NCBI GenBank assembly: GCA_003313425.1
Contig: NHZP01000011.1
Span: 868,001-932,000, forward strand
DNA from: Pseudopyrenochaeta lycopersici
Taxonomy: Eukaryota > Ascomycota > Dothideomycetes > Pleosporales > Pseudopyrenochaetaceae
Length of the DNA stretch: 64,000 nucleotides
Direction of reading: 5' to 3'
This document shows positions 40,401-51,880 of the stretch, one piece after another. Position 1 is the first letter of the stretch; each line of letters begins with the position of its first letter. The notes beneath the pieces are model-generated. The model was not told where the DNA came from. It ran no database searches and saw only the letters and a program-made list of their open reading frames with translations. The translations under genes were made by a program, and so were the position numbers.

Positions 40401-42344
40401 GCCTCCCGGCAGTGGTCCTAGATCCTCCAACGGCTGATGGTCCTCGTCAATTTGTAAACTGTCATCCAGTCCGCGTTCTCCTAAGGCGTATGAAAGGACA
40501 GCTTCCAATGCTTCTCGCTGTTGTTCAGCACACGTTTCCGCGATACGGTTCATGTTGTACGTCAGCTCGTCCTGGTTCTCCCGGCTGATGGAGGCTGTGG
40601 TCCTCTCGAACTCAATCTCCAGAGGCGTCCAAACCCTCGTGGGCAGGGCGGCTAGTTGTATGCTCTCAATCATCTTAGGGTATCCTGCAGGGAATTTGAT
40701 TGTAAATCGCAGGAACACTAGTTTGAGGTCCTCGGTAGACGGGTCATAGTCGCCCCATGGACCATTGAAAGAGACTGTGATGCAGCGCCCAGGAACATCG
40801 ATTTGGTCAAAGGTGAGTTTCTTGTATTTGTTGCCAACGTATGAGATTTCAGCGCCTAGATCGTTCTGTTCTTGATATGGGTGCTTCTCTTCGCGGTCGT
40901 ATTGGTTTGGACGAGCGTTAAAATCATTGACGTTGCTGTGCCGATCGCTAAACTTTACTCCATCCATCCAGGTGATGTGAGTGACAACGCGTGGGTCATT
41001 GCGGCGTATGGGCTGCGCTGTCATAGTTTCCCGCGGAAGGCCCTCAACGTTAACACGTGGCTGAGTTTGACCTCGGAAGCGTGACGTGAAGACCTCATCG
41101 TTGAATGAGTAGTTCTGCAAAAGGGTAGAAAGGTTGCCCTTGCGTTGGGAGCGAGGAGGGCCGAATTCATCTTTAGTCGTTGTAGTAGTCGTCGCTATGG
41201 GGCCGTCGCGATAGCTGACATAGCTGGCACCCTTGCGAGTCGCACTCGGCTGCTCGATAAGCGTTTCTCCTTTACGAAAGCCCACAGTACTCTCGAGAAG
41301 GTCTGGCGAAATGCGATGGAGATGAAGGTGCTTGTCAGTGCCCCAAGAGACCAGTTGGAAGTCGCGGTTATCGATGCTGTTGTCGGTGGAGCCGCGCGAG
41401 CGCCACAAGAATTCACGGACTTGGGCGTCGGGCTCGTGGCCTTGGAAGCTATGTGCAGGGTCATTGGTAAAAGTTTCTTTACTGCTGTCATTGACGTGTT
41501 TGTATAGCCAGAGACTTGAGTTGCCGCGTTGGGGCATAGCAAGAATACCGGAGGGAAAGGGCGTATGTCGTGCCCTCCACACTGGATAGTGGGTGCGAAT
41601 AACACGTCGTGGCATAGTGATGTCGGATTTCAAGCCCACATTGTTCCAAAGCTTGATGGTAGCATCGAGGGAGCAGGTCAAAATCTTCCCAGGATCATTA
41701 CGATTCCAATCAATGCCATAGATCTTGGTGCTATGGGCAGCTATGGTGGAGAGGGGAGTAGCTCCGCGACGAGTGTCCCAGATATGAAGGTACTTATCAT
41801 GAGCACTCGCAATGATCTTGTCGTTCTGACGATTCCATTTGACTTGGGTTGCTCCTGCGGTGAAGTCGGCAAGCTTAAGGGGAGCCTGCCTGCTTCGCAG
41901 ATCGTGGACGAACACGAAGCTGTCGACACCACAAGTTGCCAAAAGGTCAGGATGGTGGGCAGAGAAGTTGATGTCGGTGATGGCCCTGTCATGAGCCCGC
42001 AGGGTATACTCGATCGGCGCCTTTTTGTTATTGTAGGGCATCGACAGGTTGTAGACGAGCGCCAGCTGGTTGCGAGTCGAGGCAATCCACTCGGCTCTTG
42101 CCGCAAAGGGCGACCACTGCACATCGGCGACATCCCATGAGGACTGGTTTGGAATGAAGAGTGGCAGCGAGTAGGGACTGTCGAGGTCTATGATGCGCAA
42201 GCCACTCTTGCTCGCAAGCACAACATCACGGCCAGCCGGACTTATGCTAGCCGCGCCAATCTCGTCGTCAACGGCAATCTTTAGGTTGTGATCAAACGTC
42301 GGGCTCTCGAACGCCGACGATGGCCCACCCGCTGTGGCCGCCAT
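37464..42344 (-). CDS. mtc5: WDR59/Mtc5-like SEA (GATOR2) complex subunit
   Basis: A single uninterrupted frame gives 1626 residues. The protein is a scaffold of the SEACAT/GATOR2 complex on the vacuole that tunes TORC1 to amino acids. An N-terminal WD40 propeller covers about residues 40-370 (HDRAITDINFSAHHPDLLAT, KILTCSLDATIKLW). An RWD domain sits around 480-620 (DLKLVFLRFTIKFPAGYPKM). Long Ser-rich linkers follow, and a C-terminal RING-like zinc module (CSICWIRVSG, YLCPFCGHVAHFDC, then Cys-rich CIVGCGCGCG) and a Lys-rich tail end the protein. The start chosen is the ATG of MAATAGGPSSAF; the frame extends 144 codons further upstream without support and into the Ubc13 promoter. It is divergent from ubc13. 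Confidence 0.9.
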   Translation of the reverse strand: MAATAGGPSSAFESPTFDHNLKIAVDDEIGAASISPAGRDVVLASKSGLRIIDLDSPYSLPLFIPNQSSWDVADVQWSPFAARAEWIASTRNQLALVYNLSMPYNNKKAPIEYTLRAHDRAITDINFSAHHPDLLATCGVDSFVFVHDLRSRQAPLKLADFTAGATQVKWNRQNDKIIASAHDKYLHIWDTRRGATPLSTIAAHSTKIYGIDWNRNDPGKILTCSLDATIKLWNNVGLKSDITMPRRVIRTHYPVWRARHTPFPSGILAMPQRGNSSLWLYKHVNDSSKETFTNDPAHSFQGHEPDAQVREFLWRSRGSTDNSIDNRDFQLVSWGTDKHLHLHRISPDLLESTVGFRKGETLIEQPSATRKGASYVSYRDGPIATTTTTTKDEFGPPRSQRKGNLSTLLQNYSFNDEVFTSRFRGQTQPRVNVEGLPRETMTAQPIRRNDPRVVTHITWMDGVKFSDRHSNVNDFNARPNQYDREEKHPYQEQNDLGAEISYVGNKYKKLTFDQIDVPGRCITVSFNGPWGDYDPSTEDLKLVFLRFTIKFPAGYPKMIESIQLAALPTRVWTPLEIEFERTTASISRENQDELTYNMNRIAETCAEQQREALEAVLSYALGERGLDDSLQIDEDHQPLEDLGPLPGGESSSEDDEQEGEFTNDVMQSSHTNANVPLAIQCSVRFSVNGPLVIARIPSTKSTTSLDAIQFRIARTLRHGPAKDDIFDSFGRFTSQHPDDPDDASSPTSSVGSWEASSSPSSSSGSDHAGNAHIGNFQPPLAWQKAAFRYQSRNSLPSSSGAGKPPAKTKSVVSILSSVIDELVPSKRALAEEYRIFGPGPEICEHNSEVARRHGLEDLADIWMLCKLILNNEVPLEILPQEHRRDQVLVLARRALVRIKRKDSGLDLQFDEADTVTNPTLEGRIKWGNHAVVTWLIPALFDHFERIADTQMLAMLSCIFAEPAAREGVTSAMAKMRQSQLPMSMEAPAFSLDYFSSADAAWSLFRPTISVPSTPSYSRLATPSNEFGWQRLAKNLDTYGSHGSSNGPWGSDTIVSEPVTPHSTGHTPPTLSRGSTVRSAQTASNTPYSTSPEQSHTALKRSSTANFANAVAALSRPFANAISSSPPVKSRIDDLSTSAPTSGVTWGTTTFYGSESQDRRSLAPSRSKHGKRASFGQADQLNVDYISDSDSEYDKINEEPDFVYDGASEYTVPGTPRDDEGENEGELIKVTLKNQDQFDDEACVSRPLLDMNKDWLHRAWRGQYAEMLACWGLVSARAEVLKFNGLVSYFPSEGSRGGSRAGSVYLALKKSEHENDERTVPRHLSRASTTLVPPSVATGQLKRSPVASPRYFSFNPEAREFQPGSPTMTGTDEFAPPLDAPIATEQYLRLSIPAPNPSRELDDSLAGLSTSPGQNTLHPQQGRSSRPSLSRGTSNISGASSWGGGRSHAAMPNTKAAKTTKAEAIYSCSICWIRVSGRFYLCPFCGHVAHFDCMDDELSMDESECIVGCGCGCGLEDDDERSRMEAYIDEVRAANAAGVTWDEDGEWFQMASRSQPVTPGLYSEGVHGDFMTGGASKMAASNVEEKRRGRLGGSGRAAANTSPTPMAKKKEKGKGKKKVRASGLSYY

Positions 42345-42656
42345 CGTTGGCGGTGATGTCTTCGGGCTGTGGTGTCTGAGGATGGAGATGGGATGGAGCT
42401 TGGGCCGTTGATGCTGGAGCAGCTCCAGCCAGCGGCCCTTAGCGTGTGGCGCCTTCCTGGCCATCCCACGCCCCGCTTGCCTCGCCCGGCATGCCGAAGC
42501 TGTGGGCCTGGATCCAACATCCTCGTCTCTACCTCTATCTCTACCGACGGAAACACCAAAAAATCTCCCCAGACGACAGGGTCGACACACGCAACATCCA
42601 CCGCGTCTATCCCTATATAGCCGGGCCTCTGCACTCTCAGCAATCCTTGGCCCACC
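42345..42656. promoter_or_regulatory. Shared divergent promoter of mtc5 and ubc13
   Basis: The two start codons are 312 bp apart and face away from each other, so this interval must contain both promoters. A CTATATAG sequence at about 42610-42620 lies some 40-45 bp upstream of the Ubc13 ATG and could act as a TATA-like element. Co-regulation is inference. Confidence 0.5.
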
Positions 42657-43263
42657 ATGTCTCTGCCAAAACGCATCATCAAGGAGACGGAGAGGCTGGT
42701 CAACGAGCCGTGAGTACATGGACGGCGCTTTGACGACGCTGCTGACTCTGTCTGTGCGAAAAAGTGTCCAAGGCATATCGGCGACTCCTCACGACGACAA
42801 TCTGCGGTACTTCGATGTGACCATCGATGGCCCCTCCCAGTCTCCCTATGAAGGTCTGCTCATGGCGCGGGGCAAACCTCCAGCACTCTAGCTGACAAAA
42901 TCAGGTGGCGTTTTCAAGCTCGAGCTGTTCCTGCCCGACGACTACCCCATGACCCCACCAAAGGTCCGTTTTCTCACCAAGATTTATCATCCAAATATCG
43001 ACAGATTGGGCCGCATTTGTCTGGATGTTCTCAAGAGTGAGTCCGACCTTCAACCCTGCCCATATAGACACCGACTGATGACTCTAGGCAACTGGTCGCC
43101 GGCGCTCCAGATTCGTACTATCCTCCTCTCGATTCAAGCCCTCCTCGGTGCGCCGAACCCTGACGACCCGCTGGCCAACGATGTGGCGCAAGCTTGGAAG
43201 GAGGACCAAGGACAGGCCATCAAGACAGCCCAGGAGTGGACGCAGCAGTATGCAAAGGCTTGA
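42657..43263 (+). CDS. ubc13: Ubiquitin-conjugating enzyme E2 N (Ubc13)
   Basis: Four exons (42657-42709, 42765-42853, 42905-43036, 43088-43263) give 149 residues, near the family's 150. With the Mms2/UEV partner, Ubc13 builds K63-linked ubiquitin chains on PCNA in error-free post-replication repair. Visible features: N-terminal [36 protein letters not shown], the HPN motif in [18 protein letters not shown] with the active-site cysteine, and [19 protein letters not shown]. Catalytic and UEV-contact segments look complete. The third intron follows the sequence coding LDVLK. Confidence 0.95.
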
Positions 43264-45875
43264 GCATGGATATATAAATGCTACGTTGGCATCCTCAACA
43301 GATGGTCGTCATCGACGCAGCCTCAATCCTCCTGCATCCGGCCTGGAGATGGTGAACCGGATTTGATGGATCTCACGTTTCCCCCCTTGTATAGACCTAG
43401 CACTTTTTCTACGCTGGAGGATCTGGCGTTGTTCGGATCATCTGGGTAGCATCATGGCGATATATCCCCTGGCATGACGAGGTGCCCTTTGGTTCTCCGG
43501 ACTCGGATATTGGCCGGCATGATAAATGAAAATGAATGATGACTTCAAATCTTCCTGGTATTCTTTTTTATGTGCAGGCTAACGCCATTGCCTCATAATA
43601 TCTATTTTCTTCGATGTGACCGTCCAATGCGTGCATCATACAGCTTCTACAGAACCGAGGAGCAGCAGGAACTACGGCATCCTGATACTGCCTACAAAGC
43701 TCGTATCTAAAGGTGACACTTTTGTCCTTGCAATATACTGCAAGTCTCCTTTTCCCGTGTCTTTCATACCTCTTTAATTTTCACAGGGCTTCCGGCAAAG
43801 GCTGTTACAGAACATCAACTCTGCTAGAATGTCATCCAAGCGCGAGTCACTCGGGTCGACCAAGGAGGCCACTTAGAGACGGAACAGGAAAAAATGCCTC
43901 TGTGAGTAGCGTGGGCGTTCTTTGTTCCCTATTACTATGCTTGGCCCTTATTGTTTTCAGGACATTGAGCTGTCTTCGACTCTACAAGTCTACGGTTTCT
44001 CCGTATCTCTTTCTGCAAACACTGAGGTGGACGGTTTTGTAGGTGTTTGGAGTACGTCAGCTATAACGTGAGGTGACTAGCTTCAAAAGAATGGTACAGA
44101 CTTTGCATAAATTCTGGATCATCTAGCGGGCTACTAGTTCTGTACGACATGCTGGTAAACTCGCTTGAATATCCACCTAAGCCTTAGAATGAGCTTCGCG
44201 GCTCCGAGAGTAAGTTCACTAAAGTTCACGAGTTGAAGACACTAGATATTCAGGGAGAGCGTCTGGTCTTTGAAGACTCTAGAAGCTGCACGCACCACAA
44301 AAATGTAGAAGAAGTATGTAAAATCGGAACCGAAGCTATTACAATATATACAAGAGTATTATACATCACACAATCTCATCCCTCCACCCTTGACAAAGTC
44401 ATAGGGCTCAAATCATCGGCAACACTGCCCCCCTCCTTCTACAATCCTGAACAAGCCAATTGAGCCCACAATTCAGAAACAACTTTGCCAGGCCCCAACA
44501 TATTCTTCTCCTCAGAGACACGCGTCGACGCGCTCCATTTCTCTGCTGGCGGTTAATGTTCGATGTTCGTTTTCTGAGCAACCAACCACCATCCATCTTG
44601 AATCGGCCCGACCCGGAAGCCCATATGCATGACATGCATTTGGGCGATGCATTGCAGCTGAATGAGTGGGGGTGAATGTGTGCGCTGTCCGGCGTGCTCC
44701 TGGATGACGAAAATTCCGACGAATGTCTTCCTCTCGAGTTTCAAGGTGCGGTTTGCGTTCTCAATTTGACGTAATCCTATAATCGCGATCCTAGTCGCAC
44801 GTTCCCTCATTGGCTCCCTTTTCGACAGAACCGCTGTGTAAAGTCGGTTTCAAGATTTGCAAAGTTGCCTGGTGGTGATGATGGTGGCGATAAGTGGGAG
44901 CATGTCTCTGGAGTCTGAAGAGAGTTAGCAACGGAATATTTGTCTGGTGTTTGGAAAGGCATGTCTTACTGAGCATACTGAATCTGATCGACTCCGAACT
45001 TGTGCCTCTAACGCCTGAGCTTCGTAGGTGTACGTGATGCGGAGGAGGTCATAAATTGTCAAGCAGTGTGTCGACATCTTGCTGTTCTATTCGAGTCTTG
45101 AGTCTAATACTTCGCTTCTTTCGTCCGGGAGTTGGCTTTTCGATCGAGATTTCAAGCTTTCGCGTCTTCCTTATATGTTTCGTGGTGAATGGACGCTGGC
45201 AGGGTGATGCTCACAAATACGGCCTCTGTGGTTGGTCCAGACTTGCTTACACAAAAGGCCGTCGAATAGCAATGCTAGCCTTTCGGAGTCAGCAAACTTT
45301 GTACACTGTAAGCAAAGAAACACCAACATCGACATCTACGCGATCTTTATACCCCTCACGTCCAACATCACACACCCAGGCACATGCGTTGCATCCATCA
45401 GCCCACCACTGGCGCTAGATCCAAACAAGTCTAGTTTCAGCGGGCGCGGTGCATGAACACAATCGGGGATGGGCCTTCAACAACGCCGATGTTTGTCTGT
45501 GCACGCAGTCCCCGCGGCAGCCGCTGCATGTTATGAGCAATGTCGGATCCGATTGTGCAAATTTGGGACCGAAAAGAGTATGTGATGTTGTTGCCTAAAG
45601 GTGACGAAGGAGTGCTGACGTAGCTGGGGTTCGGAGAATGTAAAGGTTCGGCCGACTAACACCGCCGAAGCGGGAGAGATGTCCGTGGGATGGCCGATAG
45701 GAGCGAAAACGGCGAAGGCAACAACATTCAGAACTCCTTAAGTAGTTGATTTGATATGAGAACATAATTGAAATCACGTCGGCGTAAGCCTTTCTGATTC
45801 CGATCAACAAACCAAAAATGGAAACACTACCCCTCTGGCTTCGCACCTACCCCCTTCCTCCTGCCGCTGCGCCTT
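43264..45875. other. Intergenic, no confident gene
   Basis: Several ORFs under 125 codons occur, none recognised. The most protein-like is a minus frame at 44553-44810 with LERKTFVGIFVIQEHAGQ and GFRVGPIQDGWWLVAQ. It starts at an ATG but lacks a known domain, and no splice joined it to the neighbouring minus frames at 44791-44976. No repeat or RNA gene was seen. Confidence 0.4.
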
Positions 45876-47619
45876 CTACCTTGCGCCCAGAGCTATCAAC
45901 CTCCCCTTGCCATCAACAACATACACCCTCCCATCCCCAAACACCGGCCTCCCAAATTTATTCGCCCCTTCAACCTTCGGCAGCTTCAGCTCCACCAATG
46001 TGCCATTCTCTGGAACAGCCTTGAACGCCAATAAACCTTTCTCTGGCTCTGTAACCCATACGATACCACTGCCAGGTTTGCCTTGATTACTGGTCACTGT
46101 GGGGACGCCGACAGCGCCCCAATGTGGGTTTGAAGCGGACGACTTGCCTGCCAGCGTGAATGGTGTGGAAGTATTGGATGAAGGAGTGAATTTGTATGCT
46201 GAGAGGGCTGCGTTTCCGGGGTTTACGTAGATGTAGCCTCCCTCAAGGGGGTAAGAGCCAATACCACCAAAAACTTCGCCATCGAGACGGATAGTTTGAA
46301 GAACACCGTCTGAGCCATCGCGTCCCTGGCGGTATCCGCCCAGGTTATCGAGGTCGTGAACGTACATTTTCAAGTTCATGCTCGTCGTCACTCCTAGCCG
46401 CTTCGTCCCAGGGACGGAGAAAAGTTCGTCGAGCACTGCTAAACTGCCACTTCCAATATCCTGACCCTGATCAGCTTGGTAGTCGAAAGGTCTGAACCAA
46501 TCGACAAGCTGTACACCTTTCCCGTTTTCTTCGTCAAGTGTGATGCGCGCTACGGATTCAGAGAGAATGTCGAGATGCGTCTTCCCAGAGATGGGTAAGG
46601 CTGAGATGTTTGCACCTACAGAACCGCCGCCGTTGTCGATTGTGAAGAATACATCCTTCCCATCGGAGGTTAATCCCATACCAGACTGCCAGATACCACC
46701 AGCGCCACCGCCGTGCCAGAGCGTCCAATCGTCGCTGTAAGACGACTCAGGACCGGCTTGTGTAGTCCAGCGGTATATGTTACGCGTGGCTAAATTAACT
46801 GCAACAATCGAGCCAGTGTAGTTGAAGGCGTCACACAGTCCGCCAAATCCTGCGTACAGCACATCGCCGAGCAGCAACAATGACGGCCTTTGTAGCACCA
46901 ACCCACCGAGAAACATCTTTCTCGGATCATTATCCGCTGGCATATCATCAATCATGAGCGGGAACTTGTACAGGTCCTGGAGCGTGTCCAAATACACTGC
47001 ATACAAGTAGTACACAGCATTCATGGGCGGATATGCACCGCCAGGCAAGCGATAGTCCCTACAACTCCTTCAGCAACCCTCGCAAAAATTTCTATTGACT
47101 TTCTAGACTTACTCAATGTACGACTTTACGTAGAAGAATGCAATCTCATGCTCAACGTAGATAACTGGTGTTCCCATAATCCCCAACGTTTTTCCAACAG
47201 TCGTGCAATATGCTCGTTCCATCGGCCACGGCGGTAAAATCTGTCGCTCATTGAGTAGCTCGCCAGTAGCAGCATCAAAAGTCCGAACGCGATTCTCGGT
47301 TGACGCTGTGAAGATGATCTGGCGACCCGTCGATGAGAGGGTATGGACCAGGGGTCTTGCCCAGTGCTATCTTGTAATTAGATTGGTGCAGAAGTAGGTC
47401 TGGGAAGTTAAATACCCTCTCATCTGGATTGAAGGAAACGTTCCATAGCTGCTTGAATTGAGACACTGTTTCGAGGTCGATATTGTGGTCGCCACCAACG
47501 TAAGACGATTGAGCTATATCTGCATCACGAGGGGAGTCTGACGGTGCTCCTGCACTGGCGAGGATAGCTAACGTCGAAGTAAGAAGATTTAAGGAAAAGA
47601 GAAGTTTGGAAAACCCCAT
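45876..47619 (-). CDS. Secreted PQQ-type beta-propeller protein
   Basis: Three exons (47619-47416, 47366-47113, 47058-45876) give 546 residues. A signal peptide (MGFSKLLFSLNLLTSTLAIL) is followed by repeated blade-like sequences such as GRQIIFTASTENRVRTFDAA, LLLLGDVLYAGFGGLCDAF, IWQSGMGLTSDGKDVFFTID, and near the end FGRPVFGDGRVYVVDGKGRL. These resemble the PQQ/quinoprotein propeller fold. No haem motif or known catalytic residues were identified, so enzyme activity is uncertain. The first junction skips frame-breaking sequence using a GTATTT donor and GATAG acceptor. Convergent or parallel partners give no functional hint. Confidence 0.75.
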
Positions 47620-48105
47620 CCTGAAAGTTTATCGCGCATGAATGAATAAACTGAGGGGGTTCTCTGGGTCTATTTGTAATTGGGAAGGCATCGTCCTTAG
47701 TCCACCATTAATGGCTGGGAACGATCAATGACGAAAAGCGACGCATTTTAGAGGATTCCATCTAAATTCTAATGCTCGTGCTCGGTAATGGTTGCTTTCA
47801 TGTGCCGGATATTGTGGGGGACAGGGAACGTAATTCGACGGTGGGGCAAGAATGCGTACAAATACCCGGAAGTACTATGTGAAGAATATCGAAAGTACAA
47901 TAGGGCTAAAGTCGTTAAAGAGACCAGTGGGTACAGATGTCACCTGGCAACTCTTTGCGGCGCAAAAATAAAGTACGATGTTTCATATCTGTGTGCTTAC
48001 CTCAATCCGAGGCTATCCTACAAGTCTTTAGCTACTTCGTCTATATTCATACTGAGGCAAATGCTCGGTCTTCATGAGCTGTGATTGCGAAATAACACAA
48101 ACAAC
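47620..48105. other. Intergenic, nothing recognised
   Basis: This is the upstream region of the propeller gene and 3' flank of the transporter. No gene or repeat was seen. Confidence 0.5.
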
Positions 48106-49806
48106 CTATTCAGTACTAGGGGCTTGATCCTCCAGTCTCCTGAGTAATGGCACTCGTTCCGCATCAATATTCTCTCCATCTGCATCATTCGGATTCGGGT
48201 ACTGCATCTTCGCGTACTCTCCCTTGCCCACTTTGCTCACTCTCCATGTCCCCGCTTCTCCCGCGTCCTTAAAGAAATTTTGATTTTCTTCAAAACTTCT
48301 TCCCCCTGTTTCCGGCAAGTAGACATACGTCCACAGCCCTGCAACCGCGTTGGTGCCAGCGAAGACAAGGAAAATGAAATAGTCTAAGTTATTGAAGAGG
48401 ACTGGTGTCAGAAATGTGATAGCAAAGTTGGCGAGGCCCCATATGATCACGGAAATGGCGGTTCCTTGGGCTCGCGCGGTGGTGGGGAAGATCTCCGTGG
48501 GAATGAGCCAGACGGTGGAGAGCCAACCAATCCCAAAGGCTCCTGTCGCAACGAATAACACGACAGTGCCAATGATCCCAGGCACGTAGACAGGGATATT
48601 TATTCCTGAAGCGTTTGCGGCAAGCCCACCGAACAAAGCTAAGAGGAGAAAACAGGACGACAGCATGATAGAGCCCTGAATCAGCAAATGTCGCCGCCCA
48701 AGCGCGTCAATAAGCAGCCATGCCAGCGTCATGAGAAAGAAGTAGGAGGTGTAGTTTGCAAGGGTCAGATATTCAGAGATGCGAACTTCAAAGCCGAGTA
48801 GCTGTGTCTCTCAGCAAGCTGTCAGAATACGTCTGTTGAAGGAAAACTTACACCAAAGATCTGTGGCCCGTACACGCTAACGGCTCCATATCCAGTCAAC
48901 GCCTGGTTGATTTGACACATTACGGTAACCATAGTTGGATGAAACTGTGGATGATACGGATTCACCATATCGAAGTATCCCACGGCTTGGTCTTTTTCTT
49001 TCTCATGCTGCTCCACCAATTCGTCGAAGCGCTCATTCCCTTCATCGCCGTAGATGTCATCTAAGGCAGCTTTCGCATCGCCTTGTCTATCATTGAAAAT
49101 GAACCACCTTGGGCTCTCTGGTAATCTCCCCACAAACGCCATCAACAAGACGGGGTAGACCTGCATGACGATTATGGGTATTCGCCACGCCCACTCGCTC
49201 CATTTTCCCAGCGCAATCGTGACGCCTAGATTGATTCCAAACGCCATCACGAGACCGAAGATGTTGCTTTGGAATTCTTGAGCCAGTGCTTTGCCCCGCG
49301 CTTCATCTGCCGATAATTCCGATGAATACGTTGGGATAACTGCGTCAATGCCGCCCACACCAAGACCCATAATAACTCTTCCTGTTAACATGACGCCCAA
49401 TGCACCTTTGCTCCATCCCATGCCTGCAACGAACATGATCAAATTGCCCAGGCTGGCGGAAGCAAGGCTGAAAAATATGCTTTTCTTCCTGCCCAATGCG
49501 TCCGCAAGCTTTGAGAACAGGACGGCACCGACAGCACAGCCGAGATAGTATACAGCGACGATAACACCCACAATTGGTGACTCTTCGTCAATGTCCATGG
49601 TTTGCAGGTAGTTGTAATTCGTGTTAATAAGGGACATCATACCCTGGTCGTATCCATAGAGTGCGATAGCTGTTGCTGAGAATATTACGACATTGGTCTG
49701 CTTATCAGTGACCGCCTACAGGATTGGATGCAAAGTTTAGTGTATGATTTACAGTAGCATGTACATGAAATCTTACCTGGCGGACTTGTTGGGTGATGAA
49801 TGACAT
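48106..49806 (-). CDS. MFS sugar transporter (sugar porter family)
   Basis: Three exons (49806-49777, 49715-48852, 48801-48106) give 529 residues with about 12 hydrophobic helices. Sugar-porter signatures are all present: ALYGYDQGMMS in helix 1, DALGRKKS, the GRVIMGLGVGGIDAVIPTY motif, GRLPESPRWF, LLIDALGRRH and YLPETGGRSFEE near the C-terminus. It should move a hexose, oligosaccharide or related substrate across the plasma membrane; the substrate cannot be read from sequence. The first exon codes only ten residues (MSFITQQVRQ). Confidence 0.9.
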
Positions 49807-51063
49807 CGTGACGAGCCCAGTGTACTCACCAACTTTTCAATTGAGGGAGAACGTCAAGCGAAAGAAGGGCAACTAAGTAAGGTGCGATACGAGACTACAT
49901 AGCTGACGTACATACGAGGCGAGCTATGGTCGAGACTGCTCATTCGATTTCTTGGTCACCTGGTGGGTCTGGCATGGTTTGTCCCGCGAGTATGACGATG
50001 GTGTCGCAGATTGTCGATCGAGACCTTGCTGATTTTGGACTAGTCGCGAAGGACCCACCCGTTTACCCTAGATCTTAGCCCGAACGCATCTCCCTCATTC
50101 CCTCACAAGGGTCTCAAGCTTCCTTTTCATCTCCTCGTTGTGATCTCTCTCTGATTTCCTCGAGTCTGCTGCATGTGACTCTAGATGTCGGATTTGAAGA
50201 GGTGTCGCAATAAGCCCTACTCGGTAGTCACCAGTTTACACATTGTGAGGCACCGTGAGCGGCAGACATAGCCGGAAAAGTATAAAGATCACGCATCAGC
50301 CTTTATATGCGGCTCATCTCGGTAGGATATCAAGCTGTACTCTTGAGTCACAGTTCAACCCAGCTTATCAGCTACAATCATTAAATCATGATCCCGCCGT
50401 GAAGCTCTCCGTCGCCTCCTCTACTCTCAAAGGCTTTTGGAACCCTGTGGGCTTTGCCTCCTACGCCACGATAGCCATCATGATTGAACCTCTAATTGAA
50501 CTGCTCTGAGCCTCGTCAGGAGTGAACTCCTTGGATTTGCGTTGCGCTTGTAAGAACAATTTCGATACTCTTCCGTGCTCCTGAACTACCTAGCATAGAC
50601 ATTCTATAGTGCTTAGTGTATTTTCATTCCATGGCTGCAGATATAAGTTCCCGACCACTCCCTGGTCTCTGAAAACAGTAACATCGCATTGTCCGTTGGT
50701 GCTGTTTTCCCCCTTGACAAGGATAGAGGCTTATATTTCCTTTGCGCTATCTGACTACATATCGTTAGGATCATTGATTTTGGGGACTGTACGTCCCTCA
50801 ACAAAGTCCTAAATAACATCAGTGATTTACTTGTAGAACGGGCGTCGTGTGATGAAGTCGCCACGGTATGCGTTACTACCGATTCGGTGAACGCATCTTT
50901 TACAGGGCATAGCTTTTCATTATCTGTCCTTGTCACAGAGGACCAGGCTTTTGTTGGGGGCACAGTTGGCACTACCGGTAACTAGAAGTGAAGATGTATC
51001 GTCAGTATGGGTCTCGCATCCTACGTGACCTGACGTTACCCACTGCACTTCCATTCCTTGATT
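49807..51063. other. Intergenic, no confident gene
   Basis: This segment covers the transporter promoter and the 3' flank of the Cys-rich gene. A 119-codon minus frame at 50613-50972 and an 84-codon plus frame at 50255-50509 show no domain. No repeat or RNA gene was recognised. Confidence 0.45.
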
Positions 51064-51691
51064 TTAATATCGAGAGTCTTGCTTTCGCAGGAAGGTAGCT
51101 CTTCCTGTGCCATTGGGCCCGCCGATCTCTCGAGGCAAAGGGCTAGGCGCCTTACAGCAAACACAATCATTGTAGCATGAGGAGCCCTGATTCCCATCCG
51201 TGCAGTAGTATGCGATGGAGCAAAAACCGTATCGACAGTCCAAAACACCTAATTTGTCCCTGGAACACTTGTAGTGTTTGTTTTCGTGAGAAATAGGGGA
51301 CCTGGCCTTGAGATCGAGGGGATTGGCCTCTTTAGGTCCGGCAGCCGACATGCGCTCACAAGTAGCCCCATTCAAATCGCTGACGCAGGACGCAGAAACG
51401 AATTGATTTAGGCTGCACTGTTCAATGGGTGAACAGAAATCGTTAGGTTCACAAGCAAAAACCTTGGCGCCGTCACAGTAATACCTGCAGTATGAGGTCA
51501 GTGAACGACTGAAAGAAGCGAGACGACAATGTTTATATGGGTATTTGCACAATCAAAACATACTTGAAGTAAGCATCATTGATGTACCGCACACTTTCAA
51601 GTACCTCGTCACTGTCCGGAGCTTTGAGGAGGTTTGGCGTAGCCGTGACAACTGAAGCCAGGCCTATTATGGCGAGAGTAGAGAGCTTCAT
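51064..51691 (-). CDS. Small secreted Cys-rich protein (candidate effector)
   Basis: Two exons (51691-51564, 51484-51064) give 182 residues. The signal peptide MKLSTLAIIGLASVVTATP is followed by a short linker and 14 cysteines in two similar halves: YYCDGAKVFACEPNDFCSPI, and HYKCSRDKLGVLDC then RYGFCSIAYYCTDG. Each half has a Y-x-C start followed by closely spaced cysteines, which suggests internal duplication and full disulphide pairing. Size, secretion and cysteine content match candidate effectors, but that is only a category, not a function. A long (TG)n tract lies 88 bp upstream of the ATG. Confidence 0.7.
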
Positions 51692-51756
51692 CTCAACTAC
51701 TGTTGACGAACTCTGAAAGCGAGGGTGATGTAGGACAATGATTGAGTAATTGATTT

Positions 51757-51880
<124 letters not shown>

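Noticed and set aside
42345..42776. 144-codon N-terminal extension of the WDR59-like protein
   Set aside because: It lacks domain similarity, is Arg/Pro-rich, and overlaps the Ubc13 first exon and promoter; the ATG at 42344 fits the family start.
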